The position numbers and the translations under genes are program-made. A stretch of 64,000 nt of DNA, from contig NZ_CP040671.1 of NCBI RefSeq assembly GCF_008386235.1, positions 801,001-865,000 on the forward strand. Direction: 5' to 3'. The stretch is from Thermosynechococcus sp. CL-1. GTDB lineage: Bacteria > Cyanobacteriota > Cyanobacteriia > Thermosynechococcales > Thermosynechococcaceae. Shown here one piece after another: positions 51,982 to 61,793 of the stretch (its first letter is position 1; the number at the start of each line of letters is the position of its first letter). Below the pieces are notes generated by a model that saw nothing but the letters and a program-made list of their open reading frames with translations, was not told the DNA's origin and made no database searches.

Positions 51982-54569
51982 GGTGTCTCTAAATGCAATT
52001 TCTGGCGGGCGATCGCCCCCAGTTCTAAGGCGTGACCACTGACCTTCTCTAGTAAATAAAGACAATGCTCTGGCCGCAGGAACGTGCCATCGTTGCGACA
52101 GACCCCCGTGTAGATCAGGCTCACCATTGGCCAGTGGTCTTGGTGCTCCTTGAGGCGGATCTCCAGCAGGCGATCGCGCAAATTCACCACTTGGGTTTTC
52201 CCTGACTTGGTGGTTAGCTCATAGAGAATTTCAGGGGTGGCTCGCAAATCCTCTAACCACTGTTGCCAAGTGCCCCGCTCCACGGGTTCAGGGGTACGGA
52301 TGAGCAGTTCATAAGTAGCTGCCCGCAGGGCTTGACTCGCTGCCGGTTCACTTAAGGGCACCACTTCCCAAGTGTAAAGGGGCACCTCCGCCGGCAGTTG
52401 TTGCCGCAATTGCTCCAGCACCGTTGGCGGATCCACCTCGCGATAAAATTCCAGATCAACAATTTCGCCATAACTGGTCACCCCAAGGGGCAAGGCGCTG
52501 GCGGTGGAGATGCGGGGTGAAGGATGAAATCCCCCCGTAAAGGCAATGGGTAGATGGGCACGGCGTACTGCTCGCTCAAAGAGGCGCAGTAGATCTAAAT
52601 GGCTGAGAAGCGTCATTTCCCCAGTTTTCCCAAAGGTGAGGCGCAGACGTTGCACCCGTTCTTGGGGGGCTTGGGGCTGACCTTGAATGGACGGAATCGG
52701 GGGGGGCGGCACGACCACGTTATGGCCAAAGTCAATGCCACAGACGCCACAATGGGAGCAGCCCTCAAAGGAACAATCGGGAACGACCACCGCTTCTAGG
52801 GCACGGTGCAAGTCTTCCTTCAGCCATGTTTTACTAATGCCCGTATCAATGTGATCCCAAGGCAGGGGAGCATCGAGGTTGTGGCTGCCACCACTAAAGA
52901 CATTCCACTCACCCGCTTCCAGTTGACGGTATTTCCAGTCCAGACCAGCTTCTTGAATGGCTTGCGTCCAAGCGGCATAGGCGCGATCGAGGCTTTCCCA
53001 CCAAGAATCTTCCCGTGCCCCCAATTCCCACGCGCGGCGGATCACTGGCCCCAGTTGGCGATCGCCCCGACCGACAAAGTCTTCCATTGCTGAGATGCGC
53101 ACATCGGTAAAGTTGGCCTTCAGCCCCTTGATCGTGCGGAATTCCGCCTTCAGTAGCTCCTGTTTGCGTAGAAACTCACTGGTGGAGACCGCGTGCCACT
53201 GGAAGGGCGTATGGGGCTTGGGGGTAAAGTTGGAAATGGTCAGGTTAAAGCTCAGGGGTTTGCGTCCCTTGATCCAGCATTCTCGCTTCAGCCAACGGAT
53301 CGTTTCAGCAATGCCTAACACATCGGCATCGGTTTCCCCCGGCAGGCCAATCATAAAGTAGAGCTTGACCTTATCCCAGCCCTGTTCGTAGGCAGTTTTG
53401 ACCCCCCGCAGCAGTTCCTCATTGGTCAGACCTTTGTTAATAATGTCCCGTAGCCGCTGTGTTCCCGCTTCCGGGGCAAAGGTCAGTCCCCCTTGGCGCG
53501 TGCCCCCCACAATATGGGCAATGTTTTCATCAAAGCGATCCACCCGCTGGCTGGGGAGTGAGAGGGAGATGTTCTCGTTTTGCAGGCGGTTTTTAATTTC
53601 CACACCCACGGCGGGCAAAGCCAAGTAGTCGGAGCAACTTAACGACAGTAGCGAAAACTCGTTGTAGCCCGTGGCGCGCATCCCCGTTTCAATGGCAGCA
53701 ATCACCTCATCGGGGGCAACATCGCGGGCAGGGCGGGTGAGCATCCCCGGTTGGCAAAAGCGACAGCCGCGCGTACAGCCCCGGCGAATTTCCACCGTCA
53801 AGCGATCGTGAACGGTTTCTACATAGGGCACCAAGCCAATGGCATAGTGGGGCATCGGGGTAGCTACTCGCCGCAAAATGCGCTCAGGCACATCGGGGCG
53901 ATTGGGTTTAACAGAGCCATCCCCTTGGCGATCGTAAAATTGCGGCACATAGACCCCCGGCACCTGTGCCAAATCCAATAGCAAGTCCTGCCGACTCAAG
54001 CCGGCTCGTTTGCCTTCTGCCACCACGAGGCCAATTTCGGGCAAGAGTTCCTCGCCATCCCCAAGGGCAAAAAAGTCAAAGAAGTCAGCGTAGGGTTCAG
54101 GGTTTGATGTCGCTGTCTGTCCACCGGCAAAGATAAGGGGAATCTCTTCTAGGGGTGCCTGTTGGCGTTCTCGCCAAGTCAGGGGTAAGCCAGCCAAGTC
54201 GAGCATTTCCAGAATGTTCGTGGCACCCAACTCATAACTGAGGCTAAAGCCAATGAGGTCAAACTCCCGCAGGGCACGGCGCGATTCCACAGCAAAAAGG
54301 GGAGTTTGGGTCACTCGCAATTTGGCGGCTAAATCCGCTGCGGGTAAGTAGGCGCGATCGCACAGTTGATCGGGGACGGCATTGAGAATGTTGTAGAGAA
54401 TAATGTGTCCTAAGTTCGAGGCGCCCACCTCATAGATTTCCGGATAGCTGAGCACCCAGCGCACCGTTGCGGCCTGCCATGGCTTATGAACCGCCCCTCG
54501 CTCATTGCCCAAATAGCGAGCAGGTTTGAGAATCTCTGGGGTGAGCAACTCAGTAATCGGAACAACCAT
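51978..54569 (-). CDS. B12-binding-type radical SAM protein fused to a DUF2344 domain
   Basis: An 863-residue protein joining a TIGR03960-type radical SAM enzyme to a C-terminal TIGR03936/DUF2344 domain. The N-terminal third resembles a cobalamin-binding fold (VGASNLGHIILYNILNAVPD). The 4Fe-4S cluster motif is CTRGCRFC in RRGCTRGCRFCQPGMLTR. A second Cys cluster (CSFEGCSHCGVCGIDFGH) lies near residue 615, and the DUF2344 part starts near 645 (RLRLTFGKTGEMTLLSHLDL). The reaction is unknown; related proteins occur beside ribonuclease E or ribosomal genes in other bacteria. nanE overlaps its end by four bases. Confidence 0.88.
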   Translation of the reverse strand: MVVPITELLTPEILKPARYLGNERGAVHKPWQAATVRWVLSYPEIYEVGASNLGHIILYNILNAVPDQLCDRAYLPAADLAAKLRVTQTPLFAVESRRALREFDLIGFSLSYELGATNILEMLDLAGLPLTWRERQQAPLEEIPLIFAGGQTATSNPEPYADFFDFFALGDGEELLPEIGLVVAEGKRAGLSRQDLLLDLAQVPGVYVPQFYDRQGDGSVKPNRPDVPERILRRVATPMPHYAIGLVPYVETVHDRLTVEIRRGCTRGCRFCQPGMLTRPARDVAPDEVIAAIETGMRATGYNEFSLLSLSCSDYLALPAVGVEIKNRLQNENISLSLPSQRVDRFDENIAHIVGGTRQGGLTFAPEAGTQRLRDIINKGLTNEELLRGVKTAYEQGWDKVKLYFMIGLPGETDADVLGIAETIRWLKRECWIKGRKPLSFNLTISNFTPKPHTPFQWHAVSTSEFLRKQELLKAEFRTIKGLKANFTDVRISAMEDFVGRGDRQLGPVIRRAWELGAREDSWWESLDRAYAAWTQAIQEAGLDWKYRQLEAGEWNVFSGGSHNLDAPLPWDHIDTGISKTWLKEDLHRALEAVVVPDCSFEGCSHCGVCGIDFGHNVVVPPPPIPSIQGQPQAPQERVQRLRLTFGKTGEMTLLSHLDLLRLFERAVRRAHLPIAFTGGFHPSPRISTASALPLGVTSYGEIVDLEFYREVDPPTVLEQLRQQLPAEVPLYTWEVVPLSEPAASQALRAATYELLIRTPEPVERGTWQQWLEDLRATPEILYELTTKSGKTQVVNLRDRLLEIRLKEHQDHWPMVSLIYTGVCRNDGTFLRPEHCLYLLEKVSGHALELGAIARQKLHLETP

Positions 54570-54594
54570 GACTCATGAACCCAATTGCAAACAT

Positions 54595-55275
54595 CTAGGG
54601 CAGTAAAAAACGGGATTCCCCAGTGGGCATCGGGCGGGGGGGTTCGGGGGGCGCCAAAAGTCCAGCACTGCCAGGTTGGGGAACGGGGGGCAAAACGGTG
54701 GGAGGTCTCGATGTCGGTTCTGGCAGTGTTGTTTGGGGTTGGGGACGCTGGGGCGTAGTCGTGGGTAACCCCGCTTGCTGGGCGTAGAAGGTGGCCAGTG
54801 TGCTCACCAAGGCATCCCGTTGTTGGCGATTGAGTTGGCGAATAGCAGCAATATCCCCTTCCATGGGGTTGACTGTCAGGTAAGAACGTCCCGGATAGGT
54901 TTCTCCCCGCAGGAAGTCATTCAGCCCCAAATAGTCAGCAAGGGAAATTTTCCAGTCAAAACGGTAGAGGGGCGATCGCCCTTTGACAGTGGTGTGATAG
55001 ACAATGAATCGCTCAAGGAGGGTACTCTCCGGCGCGGGCTGACGATTTTCTTGGCGGATATAGTGGTTTTCCTTCGGTAAAGCGGGCAATTTGGGATAGA
55101 GGGTTTCTGCCACCAGCCGCGGGTTAATGAGAATTTGGGCAGTGGCATCGGGTAGGTTGGGGTCAGGTTGCGATCGCCCCACACTCCAAGTACTGCTCAG
55201 GGGCAACCACAGAAGTGCCAGCAAGCACCCCCCCGTCACCCAGCCCAAAAACGTCCAGCCCCGTCGTCTTCCCAT
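54595..55275 (-). CDS. Conserved hypothetical anchored protein
   Basis: A 226-residue protein of unknown family. A single N-terminal membrane segment (FLGWVTGGCLLALLWLPL, about residues 9-27) is followed by a periplasmic domain of about 125 residues (VYHTTVKGRSPLYRFDWKIS, NPMEGDIAAIRQLNRQQRDAL). The tail of 60 residues is Pro- and Thr-rich and probably disordered. No enzymatic motif is visible. It lies five bases after rpoZ on the same strand, so it is likely in the mnmA-rpoZ transcript. Confidence 0.6.
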   Translation of the reverse strand: MGRRRGWTFLGWVTGGCLLALLWLPLSSTWSVGRSQPDPNLPDATAQILINPRLVAETLYPKLPALPKENHYIRQENRQPAPESTLLERFIVYHTTVKGRSPLYRFDWKISLADYLGLNDFLRGETYPGRSYLTVNPMEGDIAAIRQLNRQQRDALVSTLATFYAQQAGLPTTTPQRPQPQTTLPEPTSRPPTVLPPVPQPGSAGLLAPPEPPRPMPTGESRFLLP

Positions 55276-55280
55276 GGCGC

Positions 55281-55511
55281 CTAATCTGCCAGTAACTCCG
55301 GTTGAGCAATTTCATCGGACATTTCGATAATGGCACGGGTCACCGGCTTCAGGGGCAGATCATCGAGATCTTCACTGGCCTCTAGCCCCCGCCGCTGTTT
55401 CGCCCGGTTGGCAATTTGCACCGTAATCCGATAGCGATTGGCGGAGTGCTTGATTAATTCTTCCGCTCGGCGGTTAATTTCCAAGGCTGAGTAATGAAGG
55501 CGCTTTTGCAT
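55281..55511 (-). CDS. rpoZ: RNA polymerase omega subunit
   Basis: The small omega subunit of RNA polymerase, 76 residues from the Met in [20 protein letters not shown]. That start matches the short cyanobacterial form; a longer in-frame reading from 55622 overlaps mnmA and is unlikely. The motif [17 protein letters not shown] is diagnostic. Omega helps assemble and stabilise the beta-prime subunit. It follows mnmA by 14 bases. Confidence 0.93.
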   Translation of the reverse strand: MQKRLHYSALEINRRAEELIKHSANRYRITVQIANRAKQRRGLEASEDLDDLPLKPVTRAIIEMSDEIAQPELLAD

Positions 55512-55525
55512 GGTCAGTCTTTTCC

Positions 55526-56635
55526 TTAAACGTGGGTGGCCATTGCTTGTAGGGGTTGTGGTGTCGGTGTCACAAAGGGCTGGATAATGCCGCCCCCCAG
55601 CAGGCGATCGCCCGCATACCAAACCGCCGCTTGCCCCGGCGTTACCCCAAATTGCGGTTCAGCAAACTCCAATTGTACCTGCTCAGCGTTGGCAGCGGGA
55701 ATGATGGTTACCGGCACCGGAGGAGTACGATAGCGAATTTGTACCGTGGCTGTGATCGGTTCTGTGGGAGGGGGAATCGAGACCCAGTTCACCCGGGCCA
55801 CTGTACACTCACGACGGCCGGCGGTGGCACGATCGCCGACAATGACGCGATTGTGTTCCCGATCTAAGGCCACCACATAAAGCGGTTCAGGTGCCGCAAT
55901 TCCCAAGCCTTTGCGCTGGCCAATCGTATAGTGGTGAATCCCCTGATGGTACCCCAGCACCCGGCCATGGACATCGACAATTTCCCCTTGCTGACTGGGC
56001 AGATACTGATCCAAGAATTGGCGCATGGAGCCATGGGCTTCAATCAGGCAGAGATCTTGGCTTTCCGGTTTACTGGCGGTGTGCAGGCCATACTGCGCCG
56101 CGAGGGCACGGGTCTGCGCCTTGGTTTGCTGACCAAGAGGAAACAGCACATGGGCCAGAATCTCTTGGGGCAAGTCATAGAGAAAGTAGCTTTGATCCTT
56201 ATGACGATCCACCGCCCGCCACAGTTCATAGCGATCGCTCGTGGGATTGTATTTCACTTGGGCATAATGCCCGGTAGCAATGTAGTCAATCCCCAGTTGC
56301 TCACGGCTATAGGCGAGCATCGGCCCAAACTTCACCAAACGGTTGCATTGGGAACAGGGCAGCGGTGTCACCCCACTGGCGTAGCCACTGACCAGATAGT
56401 TCACAATATATTTCTCGAAAATTTCGCGGCTATCCACAATATGGTGAGGGACTCCCAGCTCCTCACAAAGACGCGCCGCATCCACTAGCCCCTCAGAGCA
56501 GCACTGCCCCTTACCCTTCATCAGCCACAGCGTCAGACCAACAACGGGGTACCCTTGAGCTTTGAGGCTAGCAATGGCCACGGAACTATCAACACCGCCG
56601 GAAAGGCCAACAACAACCGCCGGTAAATCGGACAT
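55526..56635 (-). CDS. mnmA: tRNA-specific 2-thiouridylase MnmA
   Basis: It places sulfur on U34 of tRNA for Lys, Glu and Gln. The 369 residues show the PP-loop [15 protein letters not shown], the catalytic Cys in [13 protein letters not shown] (about residue 98) and in [10 protein letters not shown] (about residue 200), and the motif ATGHYAQV. The C-terminal beta barrel ([13 protein letters not shown] onward) is complete. Length is normal. It is the first gene of the leftward mnmA-rpoZ group and is divergent from the RNA-binding protein gene. Confidence 0.96.
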   Translation of the reverse strand: MSDLPAVVVGLSGGVDSSVAIASLKAQGYPVVGLTLWLMKGKGQCCSEGLVDAARLCEELGVPHHIVDSREIFEKYIVNYLVSGYASGVTPLPCSQCNRLVKFGPMLAYSREQLGIDYIATGHYAQVKYNPTSDRYELWRAVDRHKDQSYFLYDLPQEILAHVLFPLGQQTKAQTRALAAQYGLHTASKPESQDLCLIEAHGSMRQFLDQYLPSQQGEIVDVHGRVLGYHQGIHHYTIGQRKGLGIAAPEPLYVVALDREHNRVIVGDRATAGRRECTVARVNWVSIPPPTEPITATVQIRYRTPPVPVTIIPAANAEQVQLEFAEPQFGVTPGQAAVWYAGDRLLGGGIIQPFVTPTPQPLQAMATHV

Positions 56636-56710
56636 TGTTAAGATTCACAAAAAATCTACCTCTTTTAGGGTAGCATCCCTACTTTCGCAGCGCAGGCCAT
56701 CGCAATCGGC

Positions 56711-56757
56711 TATAATCGGGAGACAAGGTTGGCGAGTAATCGCCGCTTGAGTTTTTT
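56711..56757 (+). promoter_or_regulatory. Promoter and leader hairpin of the RNA-binding protein gene
   Basis: A perfect -10 TATAAT lies at 56711-56716. Transcription from there would give a leader of about 145 bases. Near its start, GGCGA (56731-56735) pairs with TCGCC (56740-56744) around a GTAA loop, and six T follow at 56752-56757, an attenuator-like layout. No clear -35 was found. Long leaders are known for cold-regulated cyanobacterial rbp genes. Confidence 0.5.
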
Positions 56758-56869
56758 AAGTAGAGCGATTCTTGAGTTCGGTTTTAGGGAAGGTTGGTTA
56801 CGTGACAGTCGTCTCTCCGAAGTCAGCGTCAACACATGGTTCAATTTTTGCTTTGGAGCAGATCAGATT

Positions 56870-57154
56870 ATGTCTATTTATGTCGGCAACCTTTCCTACA
56901 CGGCCACCCAAGAAGACCTAGAGGCCGTTTTTGCCGAGTACGGTTCCGTCAAACAAGTCTACTTACCGGTGGATCGGGAAACAGGCCGTAAGCGGGGCTT
57001 TGGTTTTGTGGAAATGTCCACGGATGCTGAAGAAGAGGCGGCGATCGCTGATCTCGACGGTGCCGAGTGGATGGGACGGCAACTCAAGGTCAACAAGGCA
57101 CGCCCCCGTGAAGCCATGGGTGGTGGCAACAATCGTTATTCCCGTAATCGCTAA
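56870..57154 (+). CDS. RRM-type RNA-binding protein
   Basis: A 94-residue single-RRM protein of the cyanobacterial Rbp type. RNP2 is IYVGNL at residues 3-8 and RNP1 is RKRGFGFVEM near residue 44, with the aromatic RNA-contacting residues in place. A short Gly/Asn/Arg tail (MGGGNNRYSRNR) follows. Rbp proteins bind RNA and some are cold-induced or affect mRNA localisation; the target here is not known. The longer in-frame reading from 56729 is rejected because it would cover the leader, and family members begin MSIYVGNL. Confidence 0.92.
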   Translation: MSIYVGNLSYTATQEDLEAVFAEYGSVKQVYLPVDRETGRKRGFGFVEMSTDAEEEAAIADLDGAEWMGRQLKVNKARPREAMGGGNNRYSRNR

Positions 57155-57229
57155 CTCCCGCAACTAGCCCTCTAGGAGGTGCTATATCGGCTCTGCCAAT
57201 GTGGTAGAGAAATAATAACGACCTGCTGA

Positions 57230-58252
<1,023 letters not shown>

Positions 58253-58273
58253 GCTTTGCCCTAGGGGGCACCA

Positions 58274-59362
58274 ATGGCGATTATTTCATCGCAAAATTCA
58301 CCGCCGGAGCGATCGCGCCCCCCTTCACTGCTTTCCAATCAACCCACCCCAGAGGAACAGCACTCGCCGGCTGAAGAGTCCCTACGTCCCCGCTCTTTGC
58401 AGGACTACATTGGCCAGCAGGAACTAAAAGATGTGCTGCACATTGCGATCGAGGCAGCCAAGGCACGCCAAGAACCCCTTGATCACCTGCTGCTCTATGG
58501 CCCGCCGGGCTTAGGGAAAACCACCATTGCCTTGATCTTAGCGGCAGAAATGGGGGTCAACTGCAAAGTGACCAGTGCCCCAGCTTTGGAACGCCCCCGC
58601 GACATTGTGGGTCTCTTGGTGAACCTGCAAGCGGGGGATATTCTCTTTATTGATGAGATTCACCGCCTCTCCCGCATGACCGAGGAACTCCTCTATCCCG
58701 CCATGGAGGATTTTTACCTTGATCTCACCGTGGGCAAACAGCAAACGGCACGCACGCGACGACTGAAACTCAATCGCTTTACCCTTGTGGGAGCAACCAC
58801 CCGTGCCGGTGCGTTGACCTCGCCCTTGCGCGATCGCTTTGGTTTAGTGGAGCGCTTGCGCTTTTATCATCCCGAAGAACTCCAGCAGATCGTTCAGCGG
58901 GGGGCAGCCCTCTTACAAACTCCCATTACTCCTGAAGCCGCTCTAGAAATTGGCCGCCGCAGTCGGGGTACCCCCCGCATTGCCCTGCGGCTCCTGAAGC
59001 GGGTACGGGATTATGCCGCTGTGAAACACGATGGCACGATTAGCCTAGAGGTGGCTACCGCTGCCCTTGAACTGTTCAATGTGGATCCAGCAGGCTTGGA
59101 TTGGAGCGATCGCCGGCTCCTCAGTCTGATGATTGAGTCCTATCAAGGCGGGCCTGTGGGCATTGAAACCCTTGCTGCAGCCACTGGTGAGGATGTGCAA
59201 ACCATTGAAGAGGTCTATGAACCCTACCTGCTCCAGATGGGCTATCTGCAACGAACCCCCCGAGGCCGCGTTGCCACTCCCCGCGCTTGGCAACACCTAG
59301 GCTATACTCCACCAGAGAACCAGTTGCCGTTGTTATCTCGTCCCCATGACCCCTTGTCTTAA
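58274..59362 (+). CDS. ruvB: Holliday junction DNA helicase RuvB
   Basis: The hexameric AAA+ motor that drives branch migration with RuvA during recombination. The 362 residues begin with a variable 35-residue extension, then [19 protein letters not shown]. Walker A is [12 protein letters not shown], Walker B is [11 protein letters not shown], sensor 1 is [19 protein letters not shown] and the Arg finger region [12 protein letters not shown] follows. The C-terminal winged helix ends with a Pro-rich tail. Its last 17 bases overlap the start of the first DUF29 gene. Confidence 0.97.
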   Translation: MAIISSQNSPPERSRPPSLLSNQPTPEEQHSPAEESLRPRSLQDYIGQQELKDVLHIAIEAAKARQEPLDHLLLYGPPGLGKTTIALILAAEMGVNCKVTSAPALERPRDIVGLLVNLQAGDILFIDEIHRLSRMTEELLYPAMEDFYLDLTVGKQQTARTRRLKLNRFTLVGATTRAGALTSPLRDRFGLVERLRFYHPEELQQIVQRGAALLQTPITPEAALEIGRRSRGTPRIALRLLKRVRDYAAVKHDGTISLEVATAALELFNVDPAGLDWSDRRLLSLMIESYQGGPVGIETLAAATGEDVQTIEEVYEPYLLQMGYLQRTPRGRVATPRAWQHLGYTPPENQLPLLSRPHDPLS

Positions 59363-59822
59363 GACCCAACTCCTCTATGAGACCGACTATTACCTTTGGC
59401 TTAAGGAGACCGTTGCCCAACTCAAGGCAGGGGACTTCGACAACTTAGATGTGGAAAATTTAATTGAGGAGATTGAGAGCTTGGGTCGAAGCGAAAAACG
59501 CGCCCTATTCAGCTATCTACTGCGTCTTTGTGAGCATCTTCTCAAGCTCAAATACTGGGAAACTGAGCGACAATACTGCTATAGGGGTTGGCTGTTGGAG
59601 ATTAGTCATTTCCGTTTAGAAATTGCACTAATTTTGCAGGATAGCCCCAGTCTTCAGCCATTTGCAAAGGCATCTTTCCTAGATTCCTATCAAAAGGCAA
59701 GGAAAAATATGCTGAAGGTGATTGGGTTATCCCCTGACGTGATTCCGGAAGTCCCCGACTTCACAATGGAGGAAGCTCTAGACGAGGAGTGGCTGCCTTG
59801 GCAATCTGACCTCAATTCATAG
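59346..59822 (+). CDS. DUF29 family protein, tandem copy 1
   Basis: A 158-residue DUF29 protein, a family expanded in cyanobacteria with no known function. Marks are [40 protein letters not shown] and [14 protein letters not shown]. The protein is almost all helical and acidic at the end. Its start overlaps ruvB by 17 bases, so it may depend on ruvB translation. It is followed 30 bases later by a second copy that shares a perfect 115-base segment with it. Confidence 0.85.
   Translation: MTPCLKTQLLYETDYYLWLKETVAQLKAGDFDNLDVENLIEEIESLGRSEKRALFSYLLRLCEHLLKLKYWETERQYCYRGWLLEISHFRLEIALILQDSPSLQPFAKASFLDSYQKARKNMLKVIGLSPDVIPEVPDFTMEEALDEEWLPWQSDLNS
59385..59499 (+). repeat. 115-bp perfect direct repeat shared by the two DUF29 genes
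   Basis: Bases 59385-59499 recur exactly at 59898-60012, an offset of 513 bases. The repeat encodes the conserved N-terminal part of both DUF29 proteins. Sequence on either side has diverged far more, which suggests a conversion tract and not simple recent duplication. Confidence 0.9.
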
Positions 59823-59852
59823 AATCCACTGGCCTTCGAGAAGTATTCTGGT

Positions 59853-60350
59853 ATGACCTCTCCCATTAAAACTAAGCCTGCATCCCTCTACACCGCAGAC
59901 TATTACCTTTGGCTTAAGGAGACCGTTGCCCAACTCAAGGCAGGGGACTTCGACAACTTAGATGTGGAAAATTTAATTGAGGAGATTGAGAGCTTGGGTC
60001 GAAGCGAAAAACAGGCGATCGCGAGCTATTTAATGCGACTCTGTGAGCACCTCCTCAAAACTAAATACTGGGACACGGAACGGGAATACTGCCTGCGGGG
60101 TTGGCAACGAGAAGTGATGAATTTTAGACTGCACATTCAGGAAATACTCGAAGCCAGCCCTAGCTTGACATCCTTTGTACAGGAGATTTTCATCAAACAA
60201 TATTGCAATGGGAGAAAACTCTTTCTCAGCGCTAGTGGGGTAAATCCTCATTTGATTCCTGAAGCCCCCGAATTTAGCCTTGAACAAGCTCTCGATCAGA
60301 ACTGGCTGCCTTGGCAATCTGATGCGAACTGCGAAGGCTCAGTCTCGTGA
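59853..60350 (+). CDS. DUF29 family protein, tandem copy 2
   Basis: A 165-residue DUF29 protein and partner of the preceding gene. Residues about 16-53 are the same as in copy 1, while the rest is clearly different (TEREYCLRGWQREVMNFRL, IFIKQYCNGRKLFLSASGV). It ends in a similar WLPWQSDANCE tail. The function is unknown. The next gene, hisD, starts 141 bases downstream and probably has its own promoter. Confidence 0.85.
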   Translation: MTSPIKTKPASLYTADYYLWLKETVAQLKAGDFDNLDVENLIEEIESLGRSEKQAIASYLMRLCEHLLKTKYWDTEREYCLRGWQREVMNFRLHIQEILEASPSLTSFVQEIFIKQYCNGRKLFLSASGVNPHLIPEAPEFSLEQALDQNWLPWQSDANCEGSVS

Positions 60351-60441
60351 ATCGTGATCTTGCCCTAAGCACTCGTTGTTGGCCAGCCTTAGCCCGCCCC
60401 TGTAATTGGAAAATCGCTGTAAGCTATTGATAGGGTTGATT

Positions 60442-60457
60442 AAGGTTTTTTAACCTT
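60442..60457. promoter_or_regulatory. Inverted repeat before hisD
   Basis: AAGGTT (60442-60447) and AACCTT (60452-60457) form a perfect inverted repeat around TTTT, 35 bases before the hisD ATG. It is a possible operator or promoter element. The AACC part resembles half a Pho box but lacks phased partners. Confidence 0.25.
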
Positions 60458-60491
60458 TCCCCGACTCTCTGCCTCGCCTACGTGAACGACC

Positions 60492-61787
60492 ATGTTGCGG
60501 ATCATCACCCAGTTAACAGACCTACGCGCTGAACTACGCCGCATTTGCGATCGCACCGATAGCGGGGAGATGAGCGAACAACAGGCTACCGTTGAGGCAA
60601 TTTTGCGCCGTGTGGCCAAGGAAGGCGATCGCGCCCTGATTGAGTACACTGCCCAGTTTGATCACATTGACCTCACCCCCGAAACATTACGAGTGAAAGG
60701 AGATGAACTGGATGCTGCTTACCAACAGGTGTCCAAAGAACTCCTCGATGCCATTCGCCTCGCCAAGCAGCAAATTGAAGCCTTCCACCGCCAGCGCGTG
60801 CCCAAAAGTTGGGTGCAATTTGGTGAAGATGGCATTGTCCTCGGCAAACGCTACACTGCTGTTGATGCTGCCGGACTGTATGTGCCGGGGGGACGGGCTG
60901 CCTATCCGAGTACGGTGTTAATGAATGCAATTCCCGCTCAGGTGGCCGGTGTGCAGCGGATTGTCATGGTCACCCCTCCCGGTCAGGGCAAAGGCATTAA
61001 CCCTGCGGTTCTCGTTGCCGCCCAAGAAGCGGGAATTCAAGAGATTTATCGCGTTGGTGGCGCCCAAGCCATTGCCGCCCTTGCCTATGGCACAGAAACG
61101 ATTCCTCGGGTGGATGTCATTACTGGGCCGGGAAACCTGTATGTGATGCTGGCCAAAAAACAGGTCTATGGCCGCGTTGGTATTGACTCCCTAGCAGGGC
61201 CTTCAGAGGTCTTAATCATTGCCGATGAGGCGGCCAATCCTGTTCACATTGCCGCTGATTTGCTAGCTCAAGCAGAACACGACCCCTTGGCAGCGGCCAT
61301 TTTACTGACTCCGAGTTTGCCCCTTGCAAAGGCGGTGGTTACAGCGGTGAACGAACAATTGGCTGACCATCCGCGCCGGGTTCTCACCGAGAAGGCGATC
61401 GCCCACTACGGGTTGATTGGCATTGTCGAGAGCCTAGAACAAGCGGTAGAACTCTCCAATCACTTTGCCCCTGAACATCTGGAATTGGAAGTCGAAGACC
61501 CTTGGAGCCTTGTCGAGCAGGTGCGCCATGCCGGTGCGATTTTCCTCGGCTATTCCACCCCTGAAGCGGTTGGCGACTATCTCGCGGGTCCCAATCACAC
61601 CCTGCCCACCTCTGGTGCCGCCCGTTATGCTTCTGCCTTGGGTGTAGAAACGTTCCTCAAACACTCCAGCATTATTCAATACACCCCTGCTGCCTTACGC
61701 AAACAGGGGGGAGCGGTCATGACCCTCGCTGAAACAGAAGGCCTGATTTCCCACCGCGACTCTGTGCGTCTGCGCCTTGAACCTTAG
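60492..61787 (+). CDS. hisD: Histidinol dehydrogenase
   Basis: The last two steps of histidine synthesis: zinc- and NAD-dependent oxidation of L-histidinol to histidine. The 431 residues carry YVPGGRAAYPSTVLMNAIPA, GGAQAIAALAYGTETIPRVD, AGPSEVLIIADEAANP, the zinc and catalytic segments LLAQAEHDPLAAAIL and SNHFAPEHLELEVEDP, and the PS block NHTLPTSGAARYASAL. All expected ligands appear present. It converges on the ArsA-like gene with a six-base gap. Confidence 0.97.
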   Translation: MLRIITQLTDLRAELRRICDRTDSGEMSEQQATVEAILRRVAKEGDRALIEYTAQFDHIDLTPETLRVKGDELDAAYQQVSKELLDAIRLAKQQIEAFHRQRVPKSWVQFGEDGIVLGKRYTAVDAAGLYVPGGRAAYPSTVLMNAIPAQVAGVQRIVMVTPPGQGKGINPAVLVAAQEAGIQEIYRVGGAQAIAALAYGTETIPRVDVITGPGNLYVMLAKKQVYGRVGIDSLAGPSEVLIIADEAANPVHIAADLLAQAEHDPLAAAILLTPSLPLAKAVVTAVNEQLADHPRRVLTEKAIAHYGLIGIVESLEQAVELSNHFAPEHLELEVEDPWSLVEQVRHAGAIFLGYSTPEAVGDYLAGPNHTLPTSGAARYASALGVETFLKHSSIIQYTPAALRKQGGAVMTLAETEGLISHRDSVRLRLEP

Positions 61788-61793
61788 AAAGTC

